A stretch of DNA of 64,000 nucleotides. Origin: Tricholomella constricta. Taxonomy: Eukaryota; Basidiomycota; Agaricomycetes; Agaricales; Lyophyllaceae. A program made the position numbers and the translations under genes. The notes under the pieces are model-generated. The model had not been told where the DNA came from. It made no database searches and worked only from the letters and a program-made list of their open reading frames with translations. The stretch spans positions 672,726 to 736,725 of the forward strand of contig JAACJP010000021.1 of the NCBI GenBank assembly GCA_013368375.1, given 5' to 3'. Of this stretch, positions 1 through 10,640 are shown one piece after another; position 1 is the stretch's first letter, and the number at the start of each line of letters is the position of its first letter.

Positions 1-292
1 ATCATGAAGGTCAGCAAGGTTGTGCATATGGACGGGAGAAGGAACAAATAAGAAAACTGGGGAAGGAGAAGTGACGTGAATGAGGGGATGGAACCAATGA
101 GAGGAACAGGAAGTCAACCTTCACGTGTTCGACAGATCTTGATTTTCAATTTCCAAACTCTTTCGGATGCAATTGGAGGCTGGTGCGACATTAAATCCAT
201 GCCTGCAGAACACCGAACCTATAATTATGAAGGTCAGAACTACTGTTTCTGCACTGCTGATGACTAGCTTACTCATTTTTGTATCTGGCAGA
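1..292. other. No supportable gene; probable intron or 5' flank of gene 1
   Basis: Only short overlapping reading frames occur and none resembles a protein. A similar short segment (ATGAAGGTCAG) occurs near 4 and near 228. The sequence ends in a pyrimidine-rich stretch and a CAG at about 290-292, a plausible splice acceptor for the coding exon that follows. I see no promoter or RNA gene here. Confidence 0.4.
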
Positions 293-661
293 GTTCAAGT
301 CCATTGTCGGAGAGCCCAATCAGTTCCAATGCCAGACTTGCACCGATTTCTACCATAAAATAATTACACTGCGCAAAGGTGGACGTCGTGGTCATCTGGG
401 TACAAAGAAACACTTAGATGCAGCTGGACTGGTCAATCAGTTGAGCGTAACACCTGTCATAAATTCCGAAAACTCACCAGGGCACCCCACATCTCTATTC
501 CTCGCCATGGACTTCAACATCTCGGAGAGCGAGGATGAACTTGATCAGCCAATAGCTGAAGACAATCCATGGAACGAAGTGACAGCTTATGGAAGCGAGA
601 TTTATACCTCAACGGGGGACCAGATCTTGTTTTCGGCTGGTGCACTTCCAGCAGACAATGC
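293..661 (+). pseudogene. Gene 1, 5' part: exon of a large Agaricomycete protein, cut by element A
   Basis: An open coding exon with an early Cys-x2-Cys followed by His-x4-His spacing (CQTC near 318, GTKKH near 410), consistent with a C2H2-like zinc finger, then an acidic stretch (ESEDELDQ). The frame ends in element A. If A and one copy of its AATGC duplication are removed, the frame continues at 6808 (ADNA joined to RDIVLQELQ), which shows this is the interrupted front of the gene at 6808-10,274. The true start codon is not visible, and an intron acceptor seems to precede the exon. The family is one I know only as a large uncharacterised protein repeated in mushroom genomes. Function unknown. 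Confidence 0.6.
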
Positions 662-1151
662 TGTTAGGGCGACCTCAGCGCAGAGCTTAGTCGTGCTGGC
701 AGAGGGGAATCCAATGTTATATTATGTACGGTAGAGAGAGCGTAAGTAGACCTACCTGGCAGAGGGGAATCCAATGAGAATAGAGTAAAGGATTCCCCCA
801 TGTCAGGAGGATGACTATATACGAGTAAGATACGTGAGGGCCGGCTCTCTGGGGTGTATGGTACGTAAATGATAACGGATGAGCAGCGGCGCGTGTATGT
901 ACACGTTCCCGACGCTGTCTGATCCTCGTGGCTCAGGGTGCGGGCACGAGGTCGGGCGACCGACGTCGGGATGTCGGACGTCGGGATCGGGCGCGCGCTG
1001 GAAGGGGAGGTAGGGACAGGGATGTATAAGTATGTACACCGACGCTTGGGTCGGAGCGTCGGGGTCGGGGGCGCGATCGGTCGGGAGCGATCGCACGTGT
1101 CGGGGGACAGTCGGTGAGCGTCGGAGGGCGTGAACGGGCGTTCCCCTAACA
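662..1151 (-). repeat. 3' LTR of element A (490 bp)
   Basis: Read on the minus strand it begins TGTTAGGGG and ends CGCCCTAACA. It carries AGAATAGAGTAA at 777-788 (plus strand), the complement of the primer-binding site next to the other LTR, and a TATA-like motif about 30 bp further on (near 816). It borders the polypurine tract at 1152. Confidence 0.95.
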
Positions 1152-1167
1152 TCACCCCCCCTTTTGA
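1152..1167 (-). promoter_or_regulatory. Polypurine tract of element A, overlapping the pol stop codon
   Basis: On the minus strand the last codons of pol read CAA AAG GGG GGG TGA and abut the LTR with no spacer. The purine run is the expected plus-strand primer for reverse transcription. The pol stop codon is its last three bases (1152-1154). Confidence 0.85.
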
Positions 1168-4100
1168 ATCGCAACGACTCGGTGCGGGGCCGCGGTGGCG
1201 AAGACGGCCGGGGATAACGTGAATATGCCACGAATGTGGCGGGCAGCGTCAGGGTTGTCACGGTGGAACTTTCGTACCAGATCGGGGGCGGCGACATTTT
1301 CGCGAGGTTCCCAAGAAGCTTCTTCGTAACCATAGCCCTTCCACAGGACCTTGTACTGTAGTTTTTTGCGGAAGGTTCGGCTATCGAGGATCTTTTCAAC
1401 TTCGTAATGGGGTTCGTCGTCGATTATGTCGGGGGGCGGAGGGGGATCGGATCGACGACCTTCGATCGGATCAGCAACGGCAGGGATGAGCTTCACGACG
1501 TGGAAGACTGGGTGGATGCACTTCATGGACTGAGGCAGCAGGAGGCGGTATGCAAGCGGGCCGACTCGCCTTTGCACGACGAAAGGGCCAAGGTAGCGAT
1601 GCGACAACTTCTTAGACGGTCGGGTCGTAGAAATGTCGGTCGCGTCCAAGTATACCTTGTCGCCAGGCTGGTAGTCGGGCGTTGGGGCGTGCCGCTGGTT
1701 GTAATACCGCTCCATGTCGTCTTTGGCCTTTGAAAGCGCTGCCTTGGCTTCCTCCTGTGCTTCCTTCATGCGCTCAACGAACTCGTCTGCTGACTCGTTC
1801 TTGGAAGCGCCCCGACGCGGCTCAAAGCCCATGCGCGGATGCCGACCAGTGTCAAGCAGGAAGGGGGTCTGCTGCGTCGCCGAATGTACATGGTTGTTGT
1901 AACTGAATTCGGCGTCGGGCAGGAGGTCCTCCCAATCGTTCTGGCGCTCATTGCAGAAGACTCGCAAGAACTGTTCCAGTTCCTGGTTGACACGCTCTGT
2001 CTGTCCGTCGGTCTGTGGGTGGTACGCCGTCGAGGCCGACAGCTTGATACCCAGAAGTCTGTACAGTTCGCGCGTGAACTTGGCAACGAACTGTGGACCT
2101 CGATCGGAGACGAATGCGTCGGGGAGACCGTGCAGCTTCCAGACGTGGCGACGGTAGAGGTTCGCAGCTCCCAGGGCCGAACAAGTCGTGTGCGACGCGA
2201 TGAAGTGCGCGCGCTTTCCGACCGAATCCACGACATTCATGATCGCGTCGTGGCCGTTGGACTCTGGAAGTTCGGTGATGAAGTCGACCGATACGACATT
2301 CCATCGGCCTTCGGGGATGGGAAGCGGCTGCAGCTGTCCGACGGGGAGTTGGCGGCGAGGTTTTGTGCGCAGACACATGTCACAGGTGCTGGTGTACGAA
2401 CCGATGAAGCGCGACATCTGGGGCCACCAGTAGTTGCGCGACACCAGTTCGAGCGTCTTCCAGCGACCGGGGTGACCGGCGACCTTGGAGTCGTGGTGCT
2501 GCTCCACAATGCGTCGGCGAAGGTCTGGGACGTTCGGGACATAGATCCGTCCACGGAACGTGAGCAGACCGCCTTCCTCTCCCCACTCGCCAAAGCGAAC
2601 GGAGCAGCCGGCGATCTTGGATGCTTTGACCAGTTGCGCCGCTTTCGCGACCGCATCCTCCTGAGCCCCATCGCAATTGCCCTTGCGGATCGCTTTCAGC
2701 ACATCATCCTCCTCTCCGACCAGTGCAAGGCCTTCAGTTGCACGAACGGCGAAGAATTCTGGTTTGAGCAGCACGATGTTGGCGTTGTCGGCGCTTCCGT
2801 CGCCATGGTCGGGGCGACGCGATAACGCGTCGGGTTTGCCCATGCTACGGCCAGGACGGTGGTGGAGGGCGAAGTCGAAGTTAGCGAGGTAAAGCGACCA
2901 TCGGGCTTGACGCCGATTGAGTTTCTTCGCGGTGAGGAAGTACTCAAGGTTCTTGTGGTCGGTCCAGATCTCCACCTTGTGCTTTCCGCCTTCTACAAAG
3001 TGTCGCCATTCCTCCAGAGACCAGATGATCGCCAGCATCTCTTTGTCATGGATCTCGTAGTTCCGCTCGACGGCGTTCAAGCTCTTCGAGTAGAACGCGA
3101 CCGGGTGCCACTTGCCATCGGACGGCGACTCTTGCGACAGGACTGCGCCCGTTGCGAAGTCGGACGAGTCGGCTTCGATGCGGTACGGTCGATCGTCGTC
3201 GGGGAACATGAGGACTGGCCCCGATGTGATCGCAGACTTCAAAAGGGCAAAGGCCGACTGCTCCGACTCTCCCCATCGCCAGGCGACGTCCTTGCCTGTC
3301 AGATCGAACAGGGGTCAGGCGTGGTGCGAGAAGTCCTGGATGAACCGTCGGTAGAAATTGGTGAAGCCTAGGAACGCTTGCACCTCCTTCTTGTTCTTCG
3401 GCGCCGGCCATTCCAACACTCCAGCGACTTTGACCGGATCCATTTCCGCTTGCCCTTGCGAAATGATCAGCCCGAGATACTCGATCTTAGTCTGCTCAAA
3501 TTCGCATTTCTCGGGCTTTAAGAACAGCTGATGTTCGCGGAGTCGGTCCAGTACCAGTCGCGTGACCCGACGGTGTTCCTCTAGCGTCTTTGTATAAATC
3601 AAGATGTCATCGAGGTACACGCAAACAACACCTTCAGCGATCAGATCGCGGAAGATATCATTCATCATGGTCTGAAATGTGGCGGGGCTGTTCGTGAGGC
3701 CGAAGAACATGACGAGCGGCTCGAAGAGGCCGCGATTCGTCCGAAACGCTGCCTTCCACTCGTCGCCTTCCTTGATCCGTACGTTGTTGACCTGTCTCGA
3801 GGTTCTCCTTGAGGAACGCGTCGAGTTCGACCTGTTCTGCTGGTGAGAGCGGGTAGACCTTCGTGCCCGTCGGCGACTCGCCCGGCTCCAGTTCGATGGC
3901 ATGGTCCCATTGCTTGCGCTCTGGAAGCTCATCGAATGCGACTTTGGAGAAGACATCTTCAAAGTCGTGGAGGTGGGTCGGTACTGCGTCGCTGAAAGTT
4001 CTGGGCACGGAGTTAGCAGCGTGCGCTTCCGCAAGTCGCTGCGATGTCGTTTGGCTGGCCCGAATATGTTCGGCGGTCGGAGTCGGATGGATCGCGGTCG

Positions 4101-4982
4101 CGAAGATGCGATCGCCACTCAGGAAGGTTTCCACCAGGAAGTCGTCAGACTCTGGGTCAGGTTCCTCCAGGATCGGGGTGTAGGGGAGGAACCCCTCCTC
4201 ACCAGAGTCGTCCTCAACATACGGGTTGGTCGGGGCTCGCAGGTCGGGCTCAGTCATCGGTATACCGTCGGCTCGACAGGCGCGGATCGCTGCGCGCACT
4301 TTGGTGCGTGCGCGCCGATCGGCTTTGACCTCGTCCTTGCAGGTGCCGCACTGCGTCGGACAGCGACTCATCTTCACCTCCTTGGTCTCCCAGTCGATCT
4401 CGGGGTTATGGTTTTTAAGCCAGTTGAACCCGAGGATCATGTCTTGCTTGCCTAACTGGGTGACCCCGAAGACGGCTCGTTCGGTATGACCGTTGTATCG
4501 CAAGGCAGCTTCTACGATGCAAGAGACCGAACCGCCTTCGTTGAGAGTGCCGTCCACATTGTAAACCGGGGATGGCCGACTAAGCACCTTGGTCGTGAGC
4601 TTGTGTTTCTCGACGAAAGCGACATTGAGAAAACTGCCGGTCGCTCCGCTGTCCACCAGGGCAGTGATGGCATGCGACTCCTGGGTGTCGGTGGTCTCCA
4701 GTTCGACGTTGAGCCACAGGGATCTGGGGCAGGGGGAGGCAGCGGCGATGAAGCGACTAGGGAGTCGCTTTTCCCAGCGGGGTAGGCCACGACGCGACGG
4801 GGCGATCGGCTTTGCGACTGCGATCGGTGTCGTCGGGTCGGAGGGGTTTTGTACGTCTTTGTCGGTCGGTTCACTCGTCGGAATAGCAGCAATATTAGGT
4901 GTATTGGCGTATTCTACGGATAAAGGAGCGAACCGATTACGACTAGACAACGGGGGCGTACGTTCCACCCGTTGTGTAATTA
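1152..4982 (-). pseudogene. pol: Element A pol (protease-RT-RNase H-integrase-chromodomain), broken
   Basis: Reading starts in the -1 frame after gag, with no nearby ATG. Protease has Asp-Ser-Gly at 4645-4653. RT retains the YLDD box (3606-3617) and the TNSPATFQ motif, but relative to element B about 190 bp are missing near 3790. That removes the KKKDG and NRYPLP region and the first catalytic Asp (KLDVRWGY), and shifts the frame. A further TGA at 3315-3317 replaces the CGA found in B. RNase H, integrase (HHCC zinc finger, DDE core with SDRGPQF and TDGQTER) and a C-terminal chromodomain (LWKGYGYEEASWEP) are open from 3242 to 1152. The chromodomain is expected to guide integration into heterochromatin. 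The enzyme set is certainly inactive in cis. Confidence 0.93.
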
Positions 4983-4989
4983 AAAACCC
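4947..4989 (-). promoter_or_regulatory. Candidate -1 ribosomal frameshift signal between gag and pol, element A
   Basis: On the minus strand, gag ends GAG GGT TTT TAA. The heptamer G GGT TTT (4983-4989) fits the X XXY YYZ rule in the gag frame and touches the stop. After 7 nt comes an 8-bp perfect hairpin, ACAACGGG (4968-4975) pairing with CCCGTTGT (4947-4954). A -1 slip enters pol exactly (LITQRVERTPP). Pol has no ATG close to its start. Confidence 0.75.
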
Positions 4990-6185
4990 TCCTCGGCGTC
5001 GGAGGTGGTCGCGTCGGCCGACGATGGAGTCGGGTCGGCGGGGACTGCATCCTTGCGAGCTAGACGTTCCATGATAAGCGCCTCCAGCTCATCATCGAGC
5101 ATGTGGCGCACGTCCCAGCGCAAAGGGCAGTCACGAGAGTAGTGACCCTTTTTCTTGCACTGAAAACAGTGGTCGTCGGCAGGCGCGACTCGATCGCGCA
5201 TCCGATCTACGTCCATTGGGATGCCCTGGGGGATCGGCCTGGGGGCTGGTGCGGCAGGAGCGCGGGGAGCGGGAGCGGGAGCGGGAGCGGGGGCGGTAGC
5301 GAACGCCCATCGTGCGGCTGCGGTGGTGGGCGGGTGGCTGTCGGGCGCCTTTGTCGGGACCATCCGACGGTGGAAGTCGTCCTCCGACCTCATGATGAAA
5401 TCTTGAGAACGAGCGATCCTCAGCCACTCCTCAATCTTCTCGTCATGCGGGCGACCCGTGGTGATGCTTCCGAGTCGCCTCGAGAGCTTCGGGTCCATTC
5501 CCCGACGGAATTTGAGGACCAGGTGATGCCCATCTGGGTAGCCCGCCTTGACCCACAGGGATCGGAACGAGTCGATGTACTCGTCGATCGATCGACCGTT
5601 CTGGAAGTACGCCGTCGACTCCAGGATGAGCGCGGCATCGGCGACCTCGTCGAAGAGGAAGAACTCGCCACGGAAGGTGTCTTCGAAGTCCTTCCAGGCG
5701 GGAAAGACGTCTTTGGCGGTTCCGAACTGGAACACCCGACTGACGAAGTCGGCGGCTCGCCCGTGCTGCATGTACGACAGCACCCATACTATTCGGGCGT
5801 GGTCGTCGGCGAAACTTCCCCCGCACAAGGAGAAGTAGAGCTTGCAGGCGTTCAAGAACGCGCGACCGCCCGATCGGGCGCCGTCGTAAATGGGAGGGGG
5901 CGACGGTCGGAGGTGGTGCGATCCCGATCGCGGAGAGCCTGGCAGCGGGGTGGTCGTCTCAGGCGGCGGGGGGGTCGTGTCTGCTTCGGGAGCAGCGGGG
6001 GTGGGATTGGGGGGTGTCCCCGACATGAATTTTTCGAAAAGAGCGGAGAGGCGGTCCATAGAGGCCGAGTTGGAGGTATTGGAGGCAGAGAGAGCCAAAA
6101 TTGTGGCTTCCATATTCGCCAACCGCTCCTCCGTCATGAGGAAGGGAGAGAACGGTCGCTGCGACATGTCACCAAATTCGGACAT
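4980..6185 (-). CDS. gag: Element A gag (capsid-nucleocapsid), 401 aa
   Basis: The frame is intact from ATG 6185 (MSEFGDMSQR) to TAA 4980-4982. The N-terminus is followed by a proline-rich stretch, then the retrotransposon capsid region (YDGARSGGRAFLNACKLYFSL through LILESTAYFQNGRSIDEYIDSFRSLW), an alanine-proline repeat, and a CCHC zinc knuckle CFQCKKKGHYSRDC at residues 340-353 that would bind the RNA genome. Gag builds the cytoplasmic virus-like particle in which reverse transcription occurs. The start is preferred because element B has the same MSEFGD start. This is the only intact ORF of element A, so it could still supply particles. Confidence 0.92.
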   Translation of the reverse strand: MSEFGDMSQRPFSPFLMTEERLANMEATILALSASNTSNSASMDRLSALFEKFMSGTPPNPTPAAPEADTTPPPPETTTPLPGSPRSGSHHLRPSPPPIYDGARSGGRAFLNACKLYFSLCGGSFADDHARIVWVLSYMQHGRAADFVSRVFQFGTAKDVFPAWKDFEDTFRGEFFLFDEVADAALILESTAYFQNGRSIDEYIDSFRSLWVKAGYPDGHHLVLKFRRGMDPKLSRRLGSITTGRPHDEKIEEWLRIARSQDFIMRSEDDFHRRMVPTKAPDSHPPTTAAARWAFATAPAPAPAPAPRAPAAPAPRPIPQGIPMDVDRMRDRVAPADDHCFQCKKKGHYSRDCPLRWDVRHMLDDELEALIMERLARKDAVPADPTPSSADATTSDAEEGF

Positions 6186-6298
6186 CTCGAAACGGGACTG
6201 GGCAGGCGATCGGAGCGAGCACGCGTTGGACGGTCGCGTGTAGCAGACGCGTGTTTCGGCGCGGAAGCGGATCGGTCGGCTTCGTCGGGTTTCTAGAG
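6186..6298 (-). other. Element A leader between primer-binding site and gag
   Basis: A 113-bp untranslated leader, GC-rich. A matching leader exists in element B (42,542-42,655). I see no ORF or clear structure. Confidence 0.6.
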
Positions 6299-6312
6299 TT
6301 ACTCTATTCTGC
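6299..6312 (-). promoter_or_regulatory. Self-complementary primer-binding site of element A
   Basis: Directly inside the 5' LTR the minus strand reads GC then AGAATAGAGTAA (6310 down to 6299). This is the exact complement of TTACTCTATTCT in the LTR (6439 down to 6428). No TGG-initial tRNA-type site is present. The arrangement matches the self-priming of Tf1 and sushi-group Ty3/Gypsy elements, in which the 5' end of the transcript folds back as primer. Confidence 0.75.
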
Positions 6313-6802
6313 TGTTAGGGCGACCTCAGTGCAGAGCTTAGTCGTGCTGGCAAAGGGGAATCCAATGTTATATTATGTACGGTAGAGAGAGCGTAAGTAG
6401 ACCTACCTGGCAGAGGGGAATCCAATGAGAATAGAGTAAAGGATTCCCCCATGTCAGGAGGATGACTATATATGAGTAAGATACGTGAGGGCCGGCTCTC
6501 TGGGGTGTATGGTACGTAAATGATAACGGATGAGCAGCGGCGCGTGTATGTACACGTTCCCGACGCTGTCCGATCCTCATGGCTCAGGGTGCGGGCACGA
6601 GGTCGGGCGACCGACGTCGGGATGTCGGACGTCGGGATCGGGCGCGCGCTGGAAGGGGAGGTAGGGACAGGGATGTATAAGTATGTACACCGACGCTTGG
6701 GTCAGAGCGTCGGGGTCGGGGGCGCGATCGGTCGGGAGCGATCGCACGTGTCGGGGGACAGTCGGTGAGCGTCGGAGGGCGTGAACGGGCGTTCCCCTAA
6801 CA
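6313..6802 (-). repeat. 5' LTR and promoter of element A (490 bp)
   Basis: Drives minus-strand transcription. A TATATA box lies at 6467-6472 and the self-primer segment starts about 28-32 bp downstream at 6439-6440, so the transcript is inferred to begin near 6440. U3 is then about 6441-6802 and R-U5 about 6313-6440. Confidence 0.9.
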
Positions 6803-6807
6803 AATGC

Positions 6808-9800
6808 TCGAGATATTGTTCTCCAGGAACTGCAAAATCTAGAGTATTACAGGCCTTCCAGTCAATTTGGCACAACAGGGATAGAATCTACCAACAATGT
6901 TCACGATGAGCGAGGCGACCTGACAGTTGCAGATGCGGTTGCAGCAATGCAGCTTCTCGGTGAGTATTTGTCAGATTCTCCGAAAAACCTGTAAAGCTCA
7001 GCAGAAGCCAGGTCTCGATGATGAAGATGATGATGAAGATGAAGACGATAGTTGTGCCGGTGCAGACGGTACACAAGCGCAAAGTCAAAGCGATGGCCTG
7101 GGGAACCCCCTTTGGGCACCACATGGATCAAAAACTGTCAGTCTTAACGCCGTCGACTGCTATAATCTGAGCACTGAGCATCTGATCCTTTCTATGAAAG
7201 ATGTTTATGCTGGACCTACTAGATAACCTACCTCGATTAAGACTTTCTGACGACCATCTCAAGACAATAATCTGGGTCATGCGAGAATGCGGCACGCCTG
7301 ATGTCCCTTCTTTCTCTGCGTTGCGCCGCTTGCAAGCCTCGATAACCAAGGAAGTAGGTCTACTACCAACACTCCATACATCGAGCTTGGGCAACGAATT
7401 TTACATGAATCATCCAATTGATTTACTTGCTCTTGTGCGTAAATTACTTTCAACTCTGAGTTGATCCAAATTTTAATCTATCCTCAGGATTGGGCGAATC
7501 TCATGGTTCGCCAATATCTTCGCGTATATCCTGAGATCTCTAGCACAGTGTCGGAAATGTGGCAGGCTGATAAATGGCTGAAAGAAGTTGATCTCGATGA
7601 TCTTTCGCCAATGTGGGCCGATTAGGAGGAGGCGCCTCACCGACATTTTTATATTAAAGAGCTAGCACAGCTCAGGAATGGTGACTATGTCATACCGATG
7701 CGATGGGTGGTCATTAAAGGGAAGGAACATTCAGAGGTTCATCGAGTACATTACTCATCAAATGTAAGTTTGTTATCACGAGTCCAACTGCAGATAACTT
7801 ATGATCTAGACCAATATATTTACCATTGTAGCGGGCTCTGAAGCTGCCAGTGTGCGTACAGAGTTTGAATCGATTCCAGCGACTGAGCTCCAGTGGAATT
7901 TTCTCGATCTCAAAGCTACTGGCCGAACCTTTAATTTTGCAGGTTTGGGATCTCACAGCCGCGTTGCCTGAGGTTAAATTATTGACAATCAACTTGGAAA
8001 GGATTCGTCCCATTGTGGGCGTTGTGTATGCCTCATCCTACATGCCAACTTGCGAATGGACGCCCCATGTTTGTATTACGCATAATGCCCTGGTGCGATG
8101 ATGTCTCAGGCAACCGAAGCAAGCAGTTCAACCCTCATACCAACATTTACATGACAAATGCAAACCTTCCACATCAAAAACACTTGCAGGAGTACTTTGT
8201 CCGCTTCTGCTCAACCTCAACCCATGCGTCTTCATTACAGTCATTAAGCGGTCAGTGGGACACCCAAATCTTTGCAAGGCAATAAAATTCTTTCCGGTGA
8301 CTTCTGACATAATCGGAGTATATCACACAAGATTCTATATACAGAACATGCATTCAACATATTTCTATGCATATCCATTGAGAGTTGCCATAGCTGTATG
8401 ACAATCAGTAGAAAAAGTGCTTATCAGGAGAAATATCACTCAGTGGGACGCCGTCACATCATGCCCGGATCAAGGCCATATTAGGATCGATCCTCCATCT
8501 CACCCAACCACATCTCGGTTCAATGCATGATGTGACACATCACCGTTATCTAAGTATCCCTCCTCCTCGTCGACTTTCAATTTGAGAGCTACAAAGATAT
8601 TCTTTGGTGAAAACAATGCCTGGCTGCATTGGTATATCTATATACATGATTATTCAGCTTGAATTCCGAGACAAGCTTTCCTAAATATGCTGATACAAGC
8701 TGAAAACATTCAAATTGACGACAGATCAGTTTCCTGTACTTGCAGTTGTTACGGAATAACTTTCTCAAGGTAGAGAAATATGCATTAGGTACAGATAAAT
8801 ATATGTGGAAGGTTATAGGTGCAGGGATGAAGCCGATCTCTCAAAATTACCTACTGTCCCACTGAGTGATGGTGTCCCACTGACCACTTAATGACTGTAG
8901 AGCAATTTGAAGCCCTTGCAGAGGACTTGTACATTTTTTTCTATTATACCTGAGCTCAAAAAATTGATTACCGAATATTAGCAGAAAATGGAAGCCAGCA
9001 TACGACTGCTTACTTGAGCAGGAGATCCTCTTCCAGATTCATCCTCACGTCCTGCCTGCGGATAATCCGCAACAGGCCGAAACATCATCTTGTGCTGGAC
9101 TTGGCTCAAATTTTAATTGTCGATATGATAAGACCGGTAGATCTAAAGACGAGAAGGAAACTGACGAGGGCTACGATTCCCTCTTCAAGGTATGTTATGG
9201 GAATACACCTGACTTCAATTCCATAGATTGAGTATTGTTTACAGCCTGGTCCTTCTCGGACACCCCAAGAGACTATCAAAATTATCAAAGAACAGATCTG
9301 GACTGCTTGCTTAGGCGTACAGGAAACTGTCGATGCAATCCAAACACGAACAGGAGTCAAAGACAAAATTGCCCAACACTGGATGGAGAAGCTCGTTATC
9401 ATGGCGCGTGAACGGCGCAACGCACGCGTTGGCAATATTGCAACAAGAGATCATCGATTGAACGACAGATCCTTGGTCAGAGATGCACGTGAAGCTCTAA
9501 AGGTGCAACTGAAACGTGAAATCCAATCTGAACTATACTCCTGGGTTCTTACGCAGCCTAGCAATCGCTTCGAAGGCTTGCCTCCAGACTCAGGTATGTC
9601 TTTTATTTGTTGTTGACTCTCAGATATGTTAACACAATATCTCTTGATCAGTCGAGAGAGACAACCTACGGCCAGGAGATCACTTCAATGTCCTCCTACA
9701 GGTTCGCGGTACGCATACTTGTTCTCTTGTCAAACATCCGAGGACGTTGTTTCCAATAAGGCTGACGGTCCCTTGTCTACAGGACTTGACCCTCACCAAG

Positions 9801-10274
9801 ATAGCCCATGTGAGCTCCTTCACACGTTTTTACTAGGAGAAGACAAATACATCTGGCACGATACCAATAAGAAATGGAACAAGAAGAAGGACGAAATTTT
9901 TGCTACTCGCCTTCAGTCATCTTCAATCAATGGGTTGAGTCTTCCACCACTCCGTTCACGGTATCTCCTGCAATACAAGGACTCACTAATTGGACGACAC
10001 TTCAAAGCACTTCAGCAGCTAACCATTTTTCATCTCGACGATGATCTATGTAACCCGGACCTGTTTAATTTGTGGAAAGCATCAGGCGAGCTTGGTGCGC
10101 TGTTATGGTATCCGGAGATACGAAATGTGACACAATACATTGTTCGTTCCTTCTCGTTAATGTTCTTAAAGCTGTGCAACTAATTCCCCATTTCTTTATG
10201 CAGGCTGATGTCGAAATTCTCACAAACAACATTCTTGATTTGTGGTCGGTGTATGACCCAGCACGCATCATCAC
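6808..10274 (+). pseudogene. Gene 1, 3' part: multi-exon member of a large uncharacterised Agaricomycete family
   Basis: Coding blocks separated by short introns run through this span: an acidic block (7010-7140), NLPRLRLSDDHLKTIIWVMREC (split by introns at its edges), DWANLMVRQYLRVYPEI (7492 on), CDDVSGNRSKQFNPHTNIY (8096 on), IHPHVLPADNPQQAE (9039 on), RDHRLNDRSL, PHQDSPCELLHTFLLGEDKY (9789 on) and LFNLWKASGELGALLWYPEI. Introns with GT...AG ends are visible at about 9190-9243, 9595-9651 and 9702-9782. The frame is lost after about 10,274 (DLWSVYDPARIIT). Damage: TAG at 7623-7625 where the frame expects a Trp, element A, and the MITE at 8238-8897. From memory the sequence resembles a mushroom-expanded protein family of unknown function, possibly itself transposon-related. 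I cannot assign a reaction. Confidence 0.65.
8238..8897. mobile_element. Tc1/mariner-type MITE (660 bp) inserted in a gene 1 exon
   Basis: Inverted ends CAGTCATTAAG(C/T)GG followed by TCAGTGGGACACC, about 28 bp, are flanked by TA on both sides (8236-8237 and 8898-8899). No transposase ORF lies inside. Removing the element plus one TA rejoins the host frame as HASS-L-EQFEALAE, which confirms the ends. Non-autonomous. Confidence 0.85.
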
Positions 10275-10489
10275 AAACATCAGCAAAACCCCAAATGCTT
10301 TTACTTCCAGCTTCCATGTATTCTACTTCCTACAGTCACTTTTGCTTGGGCTTTCTCGGTCTTTTTGCCTTTTGCTTGTACTTTTGCACCTTGCGTACCT
10401 ATTGCTTGAATATATTGTCTTTGGCCTTTTGAAAGATGTAAAGGGCTTTAACCCCAACATCGGAAATAATCCGTAACACACAGCCAAGA
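10275..10489. other. No supportable gene; low-complexity T-rich stretch
   Basis: After gene 1 loses its frame the plus strand shows a leucine-rich reading frame that looks like a by-product of CTT/TTG-rich DNA. Part of it may be the 3' body of the SINE described next. Confidence 0.35.
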
Positions 10490-10600
10490 TGTAGATGGCA
10501 GGTGAAAAATATTTCACATGCAGGTGATTGAACCCACGATGTCACTTTGAAGTGGATGGTGAAAGTTTTCCATCACAACCACTACACCAAAGCGTTGTAG
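10490..10600 (-). mobile_element. tRNA-derived SINE head (candidate)
   Basis: On the minus strand a pol III A box, TGGTGTAGTGG (10,579-10,589), is followed about 45 nt later by a B box, GGTTCAATCAC (10,524-10,534). The stretch between can form an anticodon-like stem (GATGG/CCATC), but its loop is too large for a working tRNA. This layout is typical of a tRNA-derived SINE. The 3' end and any target duplication were not found. Confidence 0.5.
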
Positions 10601-10640
10601 ATTGACACCTCACCTGTACAACTTCATGACGTCCGGCACC

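Larger units (their letters stand above)
662..6802 (-). mobile_element. Element A: complete but dead Ty3/Gypsy chromodomain retrotransposon (family 1)
   Basis: Two 490-bp direct repeats (662-1151 and 6313-6802) with TGTTAGG...CCTAACA ends enclose gag and pol in the order protease, reverse transcriptase, RNase H, integrase, chromodomain, all on the minus strand. The insertion is flanked by the 5-bp duplication AATGC (657-661 and 6803-6807). The LTRs differ at six positions, all transitions, about 1.2%. The copy cannot move by itself: pol has a deletion of about 190 bp in the RT core relative to element B and a CGA-to-TGA stop. It interrupts gene 1. Confidence 0.95.

Noticed and set aside
1839..2825. 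328-aa plus-strand frame opposite element A pol, and similar long frames opposite B pol (such as 37,018-37,929)
   Set aside because: They lie wholly within recognised pol on the other strand, have no motifs, and follow from GC-rich codon use. Mirror frames.
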